Of a stretch of DNA of 64,000 nt, positions 16,880 to 24,795 are shown piece after piece. Each line of letters opens with the position of its first letter. Positions within the stretch are counted from its first letter, which is position 1. The DNA is from Streptomyces mangrovisoli (GTDB taxonomy: Bacteria; Actinomycetota; Actinomycetes; Streptomycetales; Streptomycetaceae). The stretch covers positions 1-64,000 of the forward strand of contig NZ_LAVA02000036.1 of the NCBI RefSeq assembly GCF_000974985.2, in the 5' to 3' direction. Position numbers and translations under genes: made by a program. The notes beneath the pieces are model-generated. The model was not told where the DNA came from. It did no database searches and worked only from the letters and a program-made list of their open reading frames with translations.

Positions 16880-18144
16880 CCACCGTGCCGCGGGACCCCG
16901 TGCGCGCCGGGACCGGCCGGGACGGATCGCCCTCCCGGGACGGCGTGACCGGCCGGGACGCGGCGCCCGGCGCCCACGCCTGGGACCGGTCGATCCGGCT
17001 CTGGGACGCGTACTTCACGGTCGCCTGGGCGGCGACCGTGGTGTTCGTGCTGACCGCCGCGCACCCCGGATGGCCCGTACGGGCGCTCGCGGCCGGACTG
17101 CTGCTGCCGCTGGTGCCCTGGTACGCGGCGGTGGGCCGCGCCCTGGTGCAGGAGGACCCGCCCGCGCAGGGGCGGGCGCTGCGCTACCTCGCCGTCGCCA
17201 CGCTGCTGTTCCTCTCGGCGTCCGTCCTGGTCGGCGAGACCCGGCTGATGGCGTTCGCGCTCGTCCCGCAGTGCTACATGACGCTGCGGCTGGGCTGGGC
17301 GCTGCCGGTGGTGACCGTCATCAACGTGGCGCCCGTGGTGGGCTGGGGGCTCGCCTGGCGCCCGGACGCCGAGGACCTGTTCGACCAGTCGCTGTTCGCC
17401 CTGGTGACCCTGGTGTTCTCGCTGGCCGTCGGCAGCTGGATCATCCGGATCATCGAACAGAGCCTGGAGCGCGCCGAGTTGATCGCGGAGCTGGAGGCCA
17501 GCCGGCACGAGGTGGCCCGGCTGTCGGCGGCGCACGGCGCGCTCGCCGAACGCGAGCGCATGGCACGGGAGATCCACGACACCCTCGCCCAGGGCTTCAC
17601 CAGCCTGCTGATGCTGGTCCAGGCCGTCGAGGCGGAGATCGACCACGACCTGCCCGAGGCCCGCCGCCATCTGGCCCTGATGGGCGAGACGGCCCGCCAG
17701 AACCTCGCCGAGGCCCGCGCCCTCGTCGCGGGGGCCGCGCCCGCCGACCTGGACGGCGCGAGCCTGCCGCAGGCCCTCGCCCGGCTGGCCGCCCGGCACG
17801 GCGCGGCCCTGGAGGTGACCGGCCCGGCGCGGACGCTGCCCCCCGCGGCCGAGGTGGTGGCACTGCGCGCCTGCCAGGAGGCCCTGGCCAACGCGCGCAG
17901 GCACGCCGGCGACGGGGCGACGGCCGGCGTCACGCTCGCGTACACCCGGGACACCCTGACGGTGTGCGTGCGGGACGACGGCTCCGGATTCGACACGGGC
18001 GCGGCGCACGGCGGTTACGGCCTGGCGGGCCTGCGGGCGCGGGCGCGCGAGGCGGGCGGCACGGCGCTGGTGCGCAGCGCCCCGGGCGGCGGCACGACGG
18101 TGACCGTGTGCCTGCCGACGCCACTGGGAAGTGAGGTCTCGTGA
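16876..18144 (+). CDS. Sensor histidine kinase (NarL/DesK-type, HisKA_3)
   Basis: A 422-residue kinase starting at the GTG that overlaps the permease stop (GTGA). The N-terminus is polar; residues ~45-195 contain about five or six membrane helices with no large extracellular domain, so it probably senses membrane or intramembrane signals. The HisKA_3 motif REIHDTLAQGF places the phospho-acceptor at H234, and the ATPase domain has NARRHA, DDGSGFD and GYGLAGLRARA. It is directly coupled to the response regulator gene by another GTGA overlap. Together with the exporter it resembles membrane-stress or peptide-antibiotic response systems; the ligand is unknown. Confidence 0.92.
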   Translation: MTTVPRDPVRAGTGRDGSPSRDGVTGRDAAPGAHAWDRSIRLWDAYFTVAWAATVVFVLTAAHPGWPVRALAAGLLLPLVPWYAAVGRALVQEDPPAQGRALRYLAVATLLFLSASVLVGETRLMAFALVPQCYMTLRLGWALPVVTVINVAPVVGWGLAWRPDAEDLFDQSLFALVTLVFSLAVGSWIIRIIEQSLERAELIAELEASRHEVARLSAAHGALAERERMAREIHDTLAQGFTSLLMLVQAVEAEIDHDLPEARRHLALMGETARQNLAEARALVAGAAPADLDGASLPQALARLAARHGAALEVTGPARTLPPAAEVVALRACQEALANARRHAGDGATAGVTLAYTRDTLTVCVRDDGSGFDTGAAHGGYGLAGLRARAREAGGTALVRSAPGGGTTVTVCLPTPLGSEVS

Positions 18145-18767
18145 TCCGGATCGTGCTGGCCGACGACCACCCCGTCGTACGGGAGGGCCTGCGCGCCATG
18201 CTGAGCGCGGAGCCGGACCTGGACGTGGTCGCCGACGCCGCGAGCGGCCCGCAGGCCGAGGCCCTGGCCGCCGAACTGCGGCCGGACATCGTGCTGATGG
18301 ACCTGCGGATGCCCGGCGGGGGCGGTGTCGACGCGATCGAGCGGATGACGGCGGCCGGACTGGCGTGCCGGGTGATCGTGCTCACGACGTACGAGACGGA
18401 CCGCGACATCCTGCGCGCGGTCGAGGCGGGCGCGGCGGGCTATCTGCTCAAGGACCTGCCACGGGCCGAACTCGCCGACGCCGTACGGGCGGCGGCGCGC
18501 GGCGAGACCGTGCTCGCGCCGACCGTGGCGGCGCGCCTGGTGGACCGGCTGCGCGCGCGGCCCGAGCGGCCCCGGCTGTCCGAGCGGGAGACGGCGGTGC
18601 TGCGTCTGGTGGCCGAGGGCTGCACCAACGCGGAGATCGGCCGCCGGCTGTTCATCGGGGAGTCCACGGTGAAGACCCATCTGCTGCGCGTCTTCGGCAA
18701 GTTGGGCGTGGACGACCGGACGGCGGCGGTGACGTGCGCGATGCGGTTCGGGCTGCTCGACCCGTGA
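18141..18767 (+). CDS. NarL/FixJ-family response regulator
   Basis: A 208-residue regulator. The receiver domain has acidic pocket D8/D9, phospho-acceptor D54 in VLMDLRMPGG, and the conserved Lys in LLKDLPRAEL. The C-terminal LuxR helix-turn-helix reads LSERETAVLRLVAEGCTNAEIGRRLFIGESTVKTHL-like. The GTG start overlaps the kinase stop. It is expected to control the same exporter operon, plausibly through the palindrome at 15103-15120. A hairpin directly after the gene ends the operon. Confidence 0.94.
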   Translation: MIRIVLADDHPVVREGLRAMLSAEPDLDVVADAASGPQAEALAAELRPDIVLMDLRMPGGGGVDAIERMTAAGLACRVIVLTTYETDRDILRAVEAGAAGYLLKDLPRAELADAVRAAARGETVLAPTVAARLVDRLRARPERPRLSERETAVLRLVAEGCTNAEIGRRLFIGESTVKTHLLRVFGKLGVDDRTAAVTCAMRFGLLDP

Positions 18768-18808
18768 CGAAGGGCGCCGCACACCGTCCGGGTGTAGGGC
18801 GCCCTTCG
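18768..18808. terminator. Bidirectional hairpin terminator between the response regulator and hisS
   Basis: CGAAGGGCGCC (18768-18778) pairs with GGCGCCCTTCG (18798-18808), with an inner ACACC/GGTGT stem. It lies between converging genes. Confidence 0.85.
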
Positions 18809-18825
18809 CTTCGGGCCGGGCCGGC

Positions 18826-20097
18826 TCAGACCACCCGGGTGAGCCGCGACTCCAGTTCCGCCACGATCTCGTTCACACCGATCGCGCTCTGCTCGCCGGA
18901 CTCCATGTCCTTGAGCTGGACGACGCCCTCGGCGAGGTCGCGGTCACCGGCGATGACCGCGTAGCGGGCACCGCTGCGGTTGGCGTCCTTCATCGCACCT
19001 TTCAGCCCCTTGGAGCCGTAGGAGAGGTCCGCCGCGACCCCGATCCGGCGCAGCTCGGTGACCTTCGCGAACAGCAGCCGCCGGGCCTCGTCGCCCACCG
19101 GTACCGCGAACACCGAGGTGGCCGAAGGGAGTTCCAGCTCGACGCCCTCCGCCTCCAGGGCGAGGACCGTGCGGTCGACGCCGAGCGCCCAGCCCACCGA
19201 CGGCAGCGCGGGGCCGCCGATCATCTCGGAGAGGCCGTCGTAGCGCCCGCCGCCGCCCACCGCGGACTGCGAGCCCAGACCGTCGTGGACGAACTCGAAG
19301 GTCGTACGGGTGTAGTAGTCCAGGCCGCGGACCAGCTTGGCGTCGTCCTCGAAGGCGACGCCGGCGGCCGTGATCAGGTCACGGACCTCCTCGTGGTACG
19401 CCTTGCACGCGTCGCACAGGTAGTCGCGCAGCAGCGGGGCGTCGCCGAGCTGCTTCTGCACGGACTCGCGCTTGTCGTCCAGGACGCGCAGCGGGTTGAT
19501 CTCCGCGCGCCGCAGGGTGTCCTCGTCGAGGTTCAGGCCGCGCAGGAACTCCTGGAGGGCGGCCCGGTAGACGGGACGGCACTCCTTGTCGCCCAGGCTG
19601 TTGAGCAGGATGCGGAACTGGCGCAGTCCCAGCGAGCGGTAGGCCTGGTCGGCCAGGATGATCAGCTCGGCGTCGAGGGCCGGGTCCTCGGCGCCGATCG
19701 CCTCGGCGCCCACCTGGGAGAAGTGGCGGTAGCGGCCCTTCTGGGGGCGTTCGTAGCGGTAGTACGAGCCCGAGTACCAGAGCTTGACCGGGAGGTTGCC
19801 CGCGCGGTGCAGGTTGGCCTCCAGCGCCGCGCGCAGCACGGACGCGGTGCCCTCGGGGCGCAGGGCGAGCCGGTCGCCGCCCTTGGTCTCGAAGGCGTAC
19901 ATCTCCTTGGTCACGATGTCGGTGGACTCGCCGACGCCGCGTGCGAACAGCTCGACGTTCTCGAAGCCGGGCGTCTCGACGTAGCCGTAGCCGGAGTTGC
20001 GCAGCGGCGCGGCGATCGCCTCACGGACGGCGAGGTACTTGGCGGAGTCGGGCGGCAGCAGGTCGTAGGTGCCCTTGGGGGCCTTGAAGGTGCTCAC
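18826..20097 (-). CDS. hisS: Histidyl-tRNA synthetase
   Basis: Class II synthetase charging tRNA-His, 423 residues from the chosen GTG. It begins VSTFKAPKGTYDLLP, has motif 2 (YYRYERPQKGRYRHFSQ), and the histidine A motif as LVRGLDYYTRTTFE. The C-terminal anticodon domain starts around VFAVPVGDEA. The chosen GTG matches the conserved start of Streptomyces HisS. A second in-frame GTG at 20110-20112 would overlap the upstream gene's stop as GTGA, which is the usual coupling arrangement here, and would add five residues; neither has ideal Shine-Dalgarno spacing. Confidence 0.95.
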   Translation of the reverse strand: MSTFKAPKGTYDLLPPDSAKYLAVREAIAAPLRNSGYGYVETPGFENVELFARGVGESTDIVTKEMYAFETKGGDRLALRPEGTASVLRAALEANLHRAGNLPVKLWYSGSYYRYERPQKGRYRHFSQVGAEAIGAEDPALDAELIILADQAYRSLGLRQFRILLNSLGDKECRPVYRAALQEFLRGLNLDEDTLRRAEINPLRVLDDKRESVQKQLGDAPLLRDYLCDACKAYHEEVRDLITAAGVAFEDDAKLVRGLDYYTRTTFEFVHDGLGSQSAVGGGGRYDGLSEMIGGPALPSVGWALGVDRTVLALEAEGVELELPSATSVFAVPVGDEARRLLFAKVTELRRIGVAADLSYGSKGLKGAMKDANRSGARYAVIAGDRDLAEGVVQLKDMESGEQSAIGVNEIVAELESRLTRVV

Positions 20098-20108
20098 GGA
20101 AGTACTCG

Positions 20109-20816
20109 TCACATTCCTCGTCGGGGGGCCGGGGAGGCTCCCTGGCCGGCGCCCACCTGCCGCAGATACGGGTTGGTGGCGCGCTCCTGGCCGATGGTCG
20201 TCTGGGGGCCGTGGCCGGACAGCACCACGGTCGAGTCCTCGAGCGGCAGGCACACGCGGGCCAGCGAGTCGAGCATCTCGGCCATGTCACCGCCGGGCAG
20301 GTCGGTGCGTCCGATGGAGCCGGCGAACAGCAGGTCGCCCGAGAAGAGGATCGGCGGGATGTCCGCCGCCTCGGGCAGGCCGAAGGTCACCGACCCCTTG
20401 GTATGGCCGGGCGCGTGCGCGACGGTGAGCTCCATCCCGGCCAGCTCCAGCCGCGCGCCGTCGGTCAGCTCCTTGACGTCGTCGGGCTCCCCCACGGTCA
20501 GCTCGCCCATGAGCGGCATCCCGATGGAACGGCCGAGCGCCTTCTCCGGGTCGCTCATCATGTACCGGTCCCGGGGGTGGATCCAGGCCGGTACGTCGTG
20601 CGCGCCGCACACCGGGACGACCGAGGCCACATGGTCGATGTGGCCGTGGGTGAGGACGACGGCGACGGGCTTCAGCCGATGCTTCCTGAGCGCGTCCTCG
20701 ACTCCCTCGGTGGCCTGGTGGCCCGGGTCGATGATGACGCACTCCTCTCCGGCGGCGGGGGCGACGAGGTAGCAGTTCGTCCCCCAGGCCCCGGCGGGGA
20801 AACCGGCAATGAGCAC
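20109..20816 (-). CDS. Metallo-beta-lactamase fold hydrolase (glyoxalase II-like)
   Basis: A 235-residue MBL-fold protein, with THGHIDHVA (the HxHxDH metal site), APGHTKGS, the metal-bridging aspartate in FSGDLLFAGSIGRTDL and the final His in LSGHGPQTTIG. This is the pattern of the glyoxalase II/persulfide dioxygenase-like subfamily often annotated as MBL fold hydrolase. It precedes hisS in the same transcript. The preceding GTG start lies 179 bases from the divergent cyclophilin gene. The substrate is not evident. Confidence 0.92.
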   Translation of the reverse strand: MLIAGFPAGAWGTNCYLVAPAAGEECVIIDPGHQATEGVEDALRKHRLKPVAVVLTHGHIDHVASVVPVCGAHDVPAWIHPRDRYMMSDPEKALGRSIGMPLMGELTVGEPDDVKELTDGARLELAGMELTVAHAPGHTKGSVTFGLPEAADIPPILFSGDLLFAGSIGRTDLPGGDMAEMLDSLARVCLPLEDSTVVLSGHGPQTTIGQERATNPYLRQVGAGQGASPAPRRGM

Positions 20817-20995
20817 GATCGTCCTTGGTTGTGTCGATACGGGCGGGCTTAAGACTGCTTCGGCAGTGGTCAGAGCCTACCGGCGGTGCCGTTTACTCAG
20901 CCAACCCATATACGGTACGGGGCTACACGCAGCGATCGGCTCACAGGACGCACGCGTACCGTTCGGCCAAACGACACGCATGAGGAGAGAACCCG

Positions 20996-21820
20996 GTGGT
21001 CACCCAGGAGCAGCGGCGGCGTCAGCTCGCCCGGGAGAAGTTCTTGCGGCAGCAGCAGCGGCGCACCGCCGCGCGGCGCAAGACACACGTGCGCAACTCG
21101 GTGGTCGCCGGCGTCCTGGGGGTGGTGGTCCTCGGCAGCGTCGCGCTGTACACGACCGGTGTCCTCAAGAACGACGACAGCAAGGCGAACGCCAGCGCGG
21201 ACACCACGCCGAGCGCGTCGGCCACCAGCAAGGCGCCGGACCCCTGCGACAAGGCCGCCAAGGGGTCGGTGAAGAAGCTGAGCTGGAAGAAGGAGCCGGC
21301 GATCACGATCGACAAGTCGGCGAAGTACACCCTGAAGCTGGACACGACGTGCGGCGAGATAGACATCGCCATGAAGACGTCGGCCGCGCCGCACACGGTG
21401 AACTCGTTCGACTTCCTGTCGACGAAGGGCTTCTTCGACCACACGAAGTGCCACCGCCTGACCACGAGCGGGATCTACGTCCTGCAGTGCGGCGACCCGA
21501 CCGGCCAGGGCAGCGGCGGACCGGGCTACACCATCCCGGACGAGAACCTGAAGGACAAGAGCCTCAAGAACAACACCTACCCGGCGGGCACCGTCGCGAT
21601 GGCGAACACCGGGCAGAAGCACACCGGCGGCAGCCAGTTCTTCCTCGTGTACCAGGACAGCCAGCTCTCGCCGAACTACACGCCGTTCGGCACGATCTCG
21701 TCCGCGGGCATGAAGGTGCTGAAGAAGATCGCCGCCGCCGGCGACAACAGCGGTGGTCAGGGCGACGGCGCGCCGAACGCCACCGTGGTGATCAACAAGG
21801 CGACCGTCACCAAGGGCTGA
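20996..21820 (+). CDS. Membrane-anchored cyclophilin-type peptidyl-prolyl isomerase
   Basis: A 274-residue protein with a cytoplasmic basic N-terminus (RQLAREKFLRQQQRRTAARR), one membrane segment at about residues 35-53, a Ser/Thr/Ala linker, and a cyclophilin domain from about residue 105. Motifs include GFFDHTKCHRL, GTVAMANTGQKHTGGSQFF and YTPFGTI. It should assist folding of exported proteins at the outer membrane face. The GTG start has GAGGAG eight bases upstream. It stands alone between the hisS operon and the DUF349 gene. Confidence 0.93.
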   Translation: MVTQEQRRRQLAREKFLRQQQRRTAARRKTHVRNSVVAGVLGVVVLGSVALYTTGVLKNDDSKANASADTTPSASATSKAPDPCDKAAKGSVKKLSWKKEPAITIDKSAKYTLKLDTTCGEIDIAMKTSAAPHTVNSFDFLSTKGFFDHTKCHRLTTSGIYVLQCGDPTGQGSGGPGYTIPDENLKDKSLKNNTYPAGTVAMANTGQKHTGGSQFFLVYQDSQLSPNYTPFGTISSAGMKVLKKIAAAGDNSGGQGDGAPNATVVINKATVTKG

Positions 21821-21965
21821 CGCCCCGGGCGGCCGGTCGGGATAATTTCGGTGTCGCTGCATGCGGACAGGAAACCCGCCGGTCGCCTATGTTGGCGGTG
21901 ACGAAACTGTGGACGATGCCCGGGGGCGCAAAGGCCCCTCGCAGGCATCATGTGGAGGAGGCGCT

Positions 21966-23195
21966 GTGAGCAGCGACCCGTGGGGCCGCGTCGACGAGAC
22001 GGGGACCGTGTACGTGCGTACGGCCGACGGCGAGCAGGTCGTCGGATCCTGGCAGGCCGGCACGCCTGATGAGGCGTTGGCCTACTTCGAGCGCAAGTAC
22101 GAGGGCCTGGTTGTCGAGATCGGCCTCCTCGAGAAGCGAGTACAGACCACCGACCTGTCCGCCAAGGACGCGCAGGTCGCGATCGACCACATCAGGGAGC
22201 AGGTCGACGCGCACCACGCCGTCGGTGATCTCCAGGCGCTGAAGGCCCGCCTCGACCACCTGGTGGCGACCGTCGAGTCGCGCCGCGAGGAGCGCAAGCA
22301 GCAGCGCGCCAAGCAGTCCGAGGAGGCCCGGCACTCCAAGGAGGCGCTGGTCGTCGAGGCGGAGGAGCTGGCGCAGTCGGACCAGTGGCGGGCGGCCGGT
22401 GAGCGGCTGCGGGCCCTGGTGGACACGTGGAAGGGCCTGCCGCGGCTCGACCGCAAGTCGGACGACGAGCTGTGGCACCGCTTCTCGCACGCCCGTTCGG
22501 CGTTCTCCAAGCGTCGCAAGGCCCACTTCGCGCAGCTGGACGCGCAGCGCGAGGAGGCCCGCCGGACGAAGGAGCGGCTGGTCGCGGAGGCCGAGGCGCT
22601 GTCGGGTTCGGCGGACTGGGGTCCGACGGCGGCCCGCTACCGCGAGCTGATGGCGGAGTGGAAGGCCGCAGGCCGCGCCCAGCGCGAGCACGAGGACGAC
22701 CTGTGGAACCGCTTCCGCGGCGCCCAGGACGTGTTCTTCGCCGCCCGCAGCTCGGTCTTCGCCGAGCGGGACGCGGAGCAGACGGAGAACCTGAAGCTGA
22801 AGGAGGAGCTGGCCGAGGAGGCCGAGCGGCTCCTGCCCATCACGGACCTCAAGGCCGCGCGGGCCGCCTTCCGCTCGATCAACGAGCGCTGGGAGGCCAT
22901 CGGTCACGTGCCGCGCGACGCCCGTCCGCGGGTCGAGGGCCGGATGCACACGGTCGACCGGGCGCTCCAGGACGCCGAGGAGACCGAGTGGCGCCGGACC
23001 AACCCGGAGGCGCGTGCGCGTGCCGCGGGTCTGACCGGGCAGCTCCAGGCGGCCGTGGACAAGCTCCAGGGCCAGATCGAGACCGCGCGCACCCAGGGCA
23101 ACACCGCGCGTGCCGACAAGCTCCAGAAGGAGCTGGAGGGCCGCCAGGCCCTTCTGGACCAGGCCCTGAAGGGTCTCCAGGAGTTCGGCGGCTGA
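21966..23195 (+). CDS. DUF349 domain helical repeat protein
   Basis: A 409-residue cytoplasmic protein almost wholly alpha-helical and highly charged. At least three DUF349 units can be seen, each with the W(K/R)..(G/P)..(R/P)..(D/E)..LW.RF pattern: around TWKGLPRLDRKSDDELWHRF, EWKAAGRAQREHEDDLWNRF, and a divergent one near RWEAIGHVPRDARPRV. The family has no agreed biochemical role; fungal and bacterial members have been linked to RNA or nucleoid functions. A GTG start follows GGAGGAGG. A strong hairpin comes directly after, separating it from the caspase-like operon. Confidence 0.9.
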   Translation: MSSDPWGRVDETGTVYVRTADGEQVVGSWQAGTPDEALAYFERKYEGLVVEIGLLEKRVQTTDLSAKDAQVAIDHIREQVDAHHAVGDLQALKARLDHLVATVESRREERKQQRAKQSEEARHSKEALVVEAEELAQSDQWRAAGERLRALVDTWKGLPRLDRKSDDELWHRFSHARSAFSKRRKAHFAQLDAQREEARRTKERLVAEAEALSGSADWGPTAARYRELMAEWKAAGRAQREHEDDLWNRFRGAQDVFFAARSSVFAERDAEQTENLKLKEELAEEAERLLPITDLKAARAAFRSINERWEAIGHVPRDARPRVEGRMHTVDRALQDAEETEWRRTNPEARARAAGLTGQLQAAVDKLQGQIETARTQGNTARADKLQKELEGRQALLDQALKGLQEFGG

Positions 23196-23218
23196 CCGCT
23201 GGCTCCCCGTCTGACGAC

Positions 23219-23255
23219 CACGACCCCGTCGCCCTCCGCGGGCGACGGGGTCGTG
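23219..23255. terminator. Strong hairpin terminator, 16-bp perfect stem
   Basis: CACGACCCCGTCGCCC (23219-23234) pairs perfectly with GGGCGACGGGGTCGTG (23240-23255) around a five-base loop. It separates the convergent DUF349 and caspase-like genes. Confidence 0.9.
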
Positions 23256-23263
23256 TGCTTCCG

Positions 23264-24403
23264 TCATGACGTGCGGATGCTGCGTTCCAGCGTGTCGAGG
23301 GCGTGCCGGAGCACCTCGCACGCCTGACTGTGGTTGCCTGCGGACTGAAGCAGTTCGGCCAGGCGCCTGCACACGGTGATCGCCTCGGGGCCGAACCGTT
23401 TGTGGGTCAGCTGGAAGGCGCTCTCCAGCACTTCGATGGCCTGCCGGTCCTGGCCCGATTCGGTGAGCAGTTCGGCCAGTTCGAGATGGACGATGACGCT
23501 GTCGCCGTCGGCGTCCCGGGTGCCGCTCTGAAGGATCATGCGCAGCACGGGAAGCGCGTCGCGGGTGCGGCCGGCGGATCTGAGCAGCCGGGCCAGCTGA
23601 AGCCCGGAGGAGATCATCGCGGCCTCGACGTCGGCGTCCATCACCGGGCCTGCCGGGGCGCGCCGGGAGGCGCGGGCCCGGTTGCGCACGAGGGGCAGCC
23701 GGCCCACGTCGTTCTCCTGGCTGCGCTGTGGCCGGGGCCGGTTGCGGGCGCCGAGCCGGGCGTCCACGGCCCGGTAGAGGGTCTCCAGGTCCAGGGTCTC
23801 GGGCGCTTCGGCCACGCCCTGACGCAGGACGTGCAGCAGTTCTCCGGTGAACGCGGTGTGCCGCTCGCCCTCGGGGGCGAGAGCCACATGGTCCTTGGGG
23901 GACGCGGTGAGCACGTAGGCGCCCTGGATGCCGGCCTGGGCGGCGAGCGCGTTGGGTCCCGCGAGGGTCCGCGCGGCGCGGCCGCTGAAGCAGCAGTCCA
24001 GGACGACGACCTTGCGGCGGGCCGGGGACGCCAGGATGGCACTGCGCAGATGCCGGTACTCGACCGCGGTGTATCCGGCGCCCTCGCGCGAGCCGGTGAG
24101 GGCGAGATACAGGTCGGCCGATTCCGAGTCCCTGAGCCCGTGCCCGCAGTAGTAGACGATGAATGTGTCGAGGGCTCGTTCCCCGGCCGCGTAGACGGGG
24201 TCGAGCAGCGCGGCGGCGCCCGCCGGGTCGGTCACCGTGAGGCTGTGCGCCTCCGGCAGCCCCCAGACCGTGGCGTCCTGGAGGACCGTGGCGAGTTCGG
24301 CGAGGTTCGTCTCCACCGCCGGCAGCTGGGCGAGGTGGGCGTAGCGCGAGGTCCCGATCAGCACGGCGGCGGAGGCCGAGGGGTCAGGCAGCCCCGCCGT
24401 CAT
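23264..24403 (-). CDS. Caspase-like protease (peptidase C14 type) with C-terminal TPR-like repeats
   Basis: A 379-residue protein. Residues ~10-230 form a caspase/metacaspase-like domain: the N-terminal strand AAVLIGTSRYAHL, the catalytic His H88 in YYCGHG, and the probable catalytic Cys C138 in VVVLDCCFSG, with YVLTASPKDHVA and TGELLHVLRQG following. After a basic linker, residues ~260-375 are helical repeats resembling TPRs (for example LAELLTESGQDRQAIEVLESAF and LAELLQSAGNHSQACEVLRHALD). The ATG lies 20 bases inside the EACC1-like gene, so the two are coupled. By analogy with bacterial caspase-like effectors it may cleave host proteins after activation; substrates and trigger are unknown. 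Confidence 0.88.
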   Translation of the reverse strand: MTAGLPDPSASAAVLIGTSRYAHLAQLPAVETNLAELATVLQDATVWGLPEAHSLTVTDPAGAAALLDPVYAAGERALDTFIVYYCGHGLRDSESADLYLALTGSREGAGYTAVEYRHLRSAILASPARRKVVVLDCCFSGRAARTLAGPNALAAQAGIQGAYVLTASPKDHVALAPEGERHTAFTGELLHVLRQGVAEAPETLDLETLYRAVDARLGARNRPRPQRSQENDVGRLPLVRNRARASRRAPAGPVMDADVEAAMISSGLQLARLLRSAGRTRDALPVLRMILQSGTRDADGDSVIVHLELAELLTESGQDRQAIEVLESAFQLTHKRFGPEAITVCRRLAELLQSAGNHSQACEVLRHALDTLERSIRTS

Positions 24404-24761
24404 CGGCCGGCTCCTCGCTCTCCAGCAGTTCGGCGACCGTGCGCAGGATCCTTTCGTCGCGGCCGTCCACCTCGATCTCCGTGTCACCGCGGCGCAGGGT
24501 CACCCGGGGCGAGCCGCGGCGCTGGGTGCGCCACTGGTCGATGGCGAGGGCCAGCTGCGCCGCCGAGAGCCCGCCGCCCACCGCCAGCGAGATCAGGTCG
24601 AGCAACGTGCCCATGTGGTCGGGGCGGGCGGGTGCGGAGGCGGCGAGGGTGCCGTGCACGGCGGGGCCGACCTCCTCGTCCGCGGTCAGCCAGCGCAGCA
24701 GTGAGCGCAGTTCCGTCTCCGGGTCCACGGAGCCGCGCACCCTCACCTCGACCGTGATCAC
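24384..24761 (-). CDS. EACC1-like small protein (effector-associated constant component)
   Basis: A 125-residue protein with an N-terminal beta strand (MITVEVRVRG), an acidic helical part (TELRSLLRWLTADEEVG), a hydrophobic Gly/Ala-rich helix (DLISLAVGGGLSAAQLALAIDQWR) and a final RVTLRRGDTEIEVDGRDERIL segment. This layout matches the EACC1 family reported beside diverse effectors in multicellular bacteria, where it is thought to link a sensor or NTPase to the effector. A GTG start has GGAGGGG six bases upstream. It sits 34 bases after the kinase gene and overlaps the caspase-like gene. The assignment is from pattern and context; the function is inferred. Confidence 0.72.
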   Translation of the reverse strand: MITVEVRVRGSVDPETELRSLLRWLTADEEVGPAVHGTLAASAPARPDHMGTLLDLISLAVGGGLSAAQLALAIDQWRTQRRGSPRVTLRRGDTEIEVDGRDERILRTVAELLESEEPADDGGAA

Positions 24762-24795
24762 GGTTGTCCCCTCCGCGCCGCTCCAGCGCCGGTTC

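Noticed and set aside
18141..18767. Idea that the two-component pair is a vancomycin or lipid-desaturase regulator
   Set aside because: The kinase has no extracellular ligand domain and no desaturase or van gene is nearby; only an exporter association is supported.
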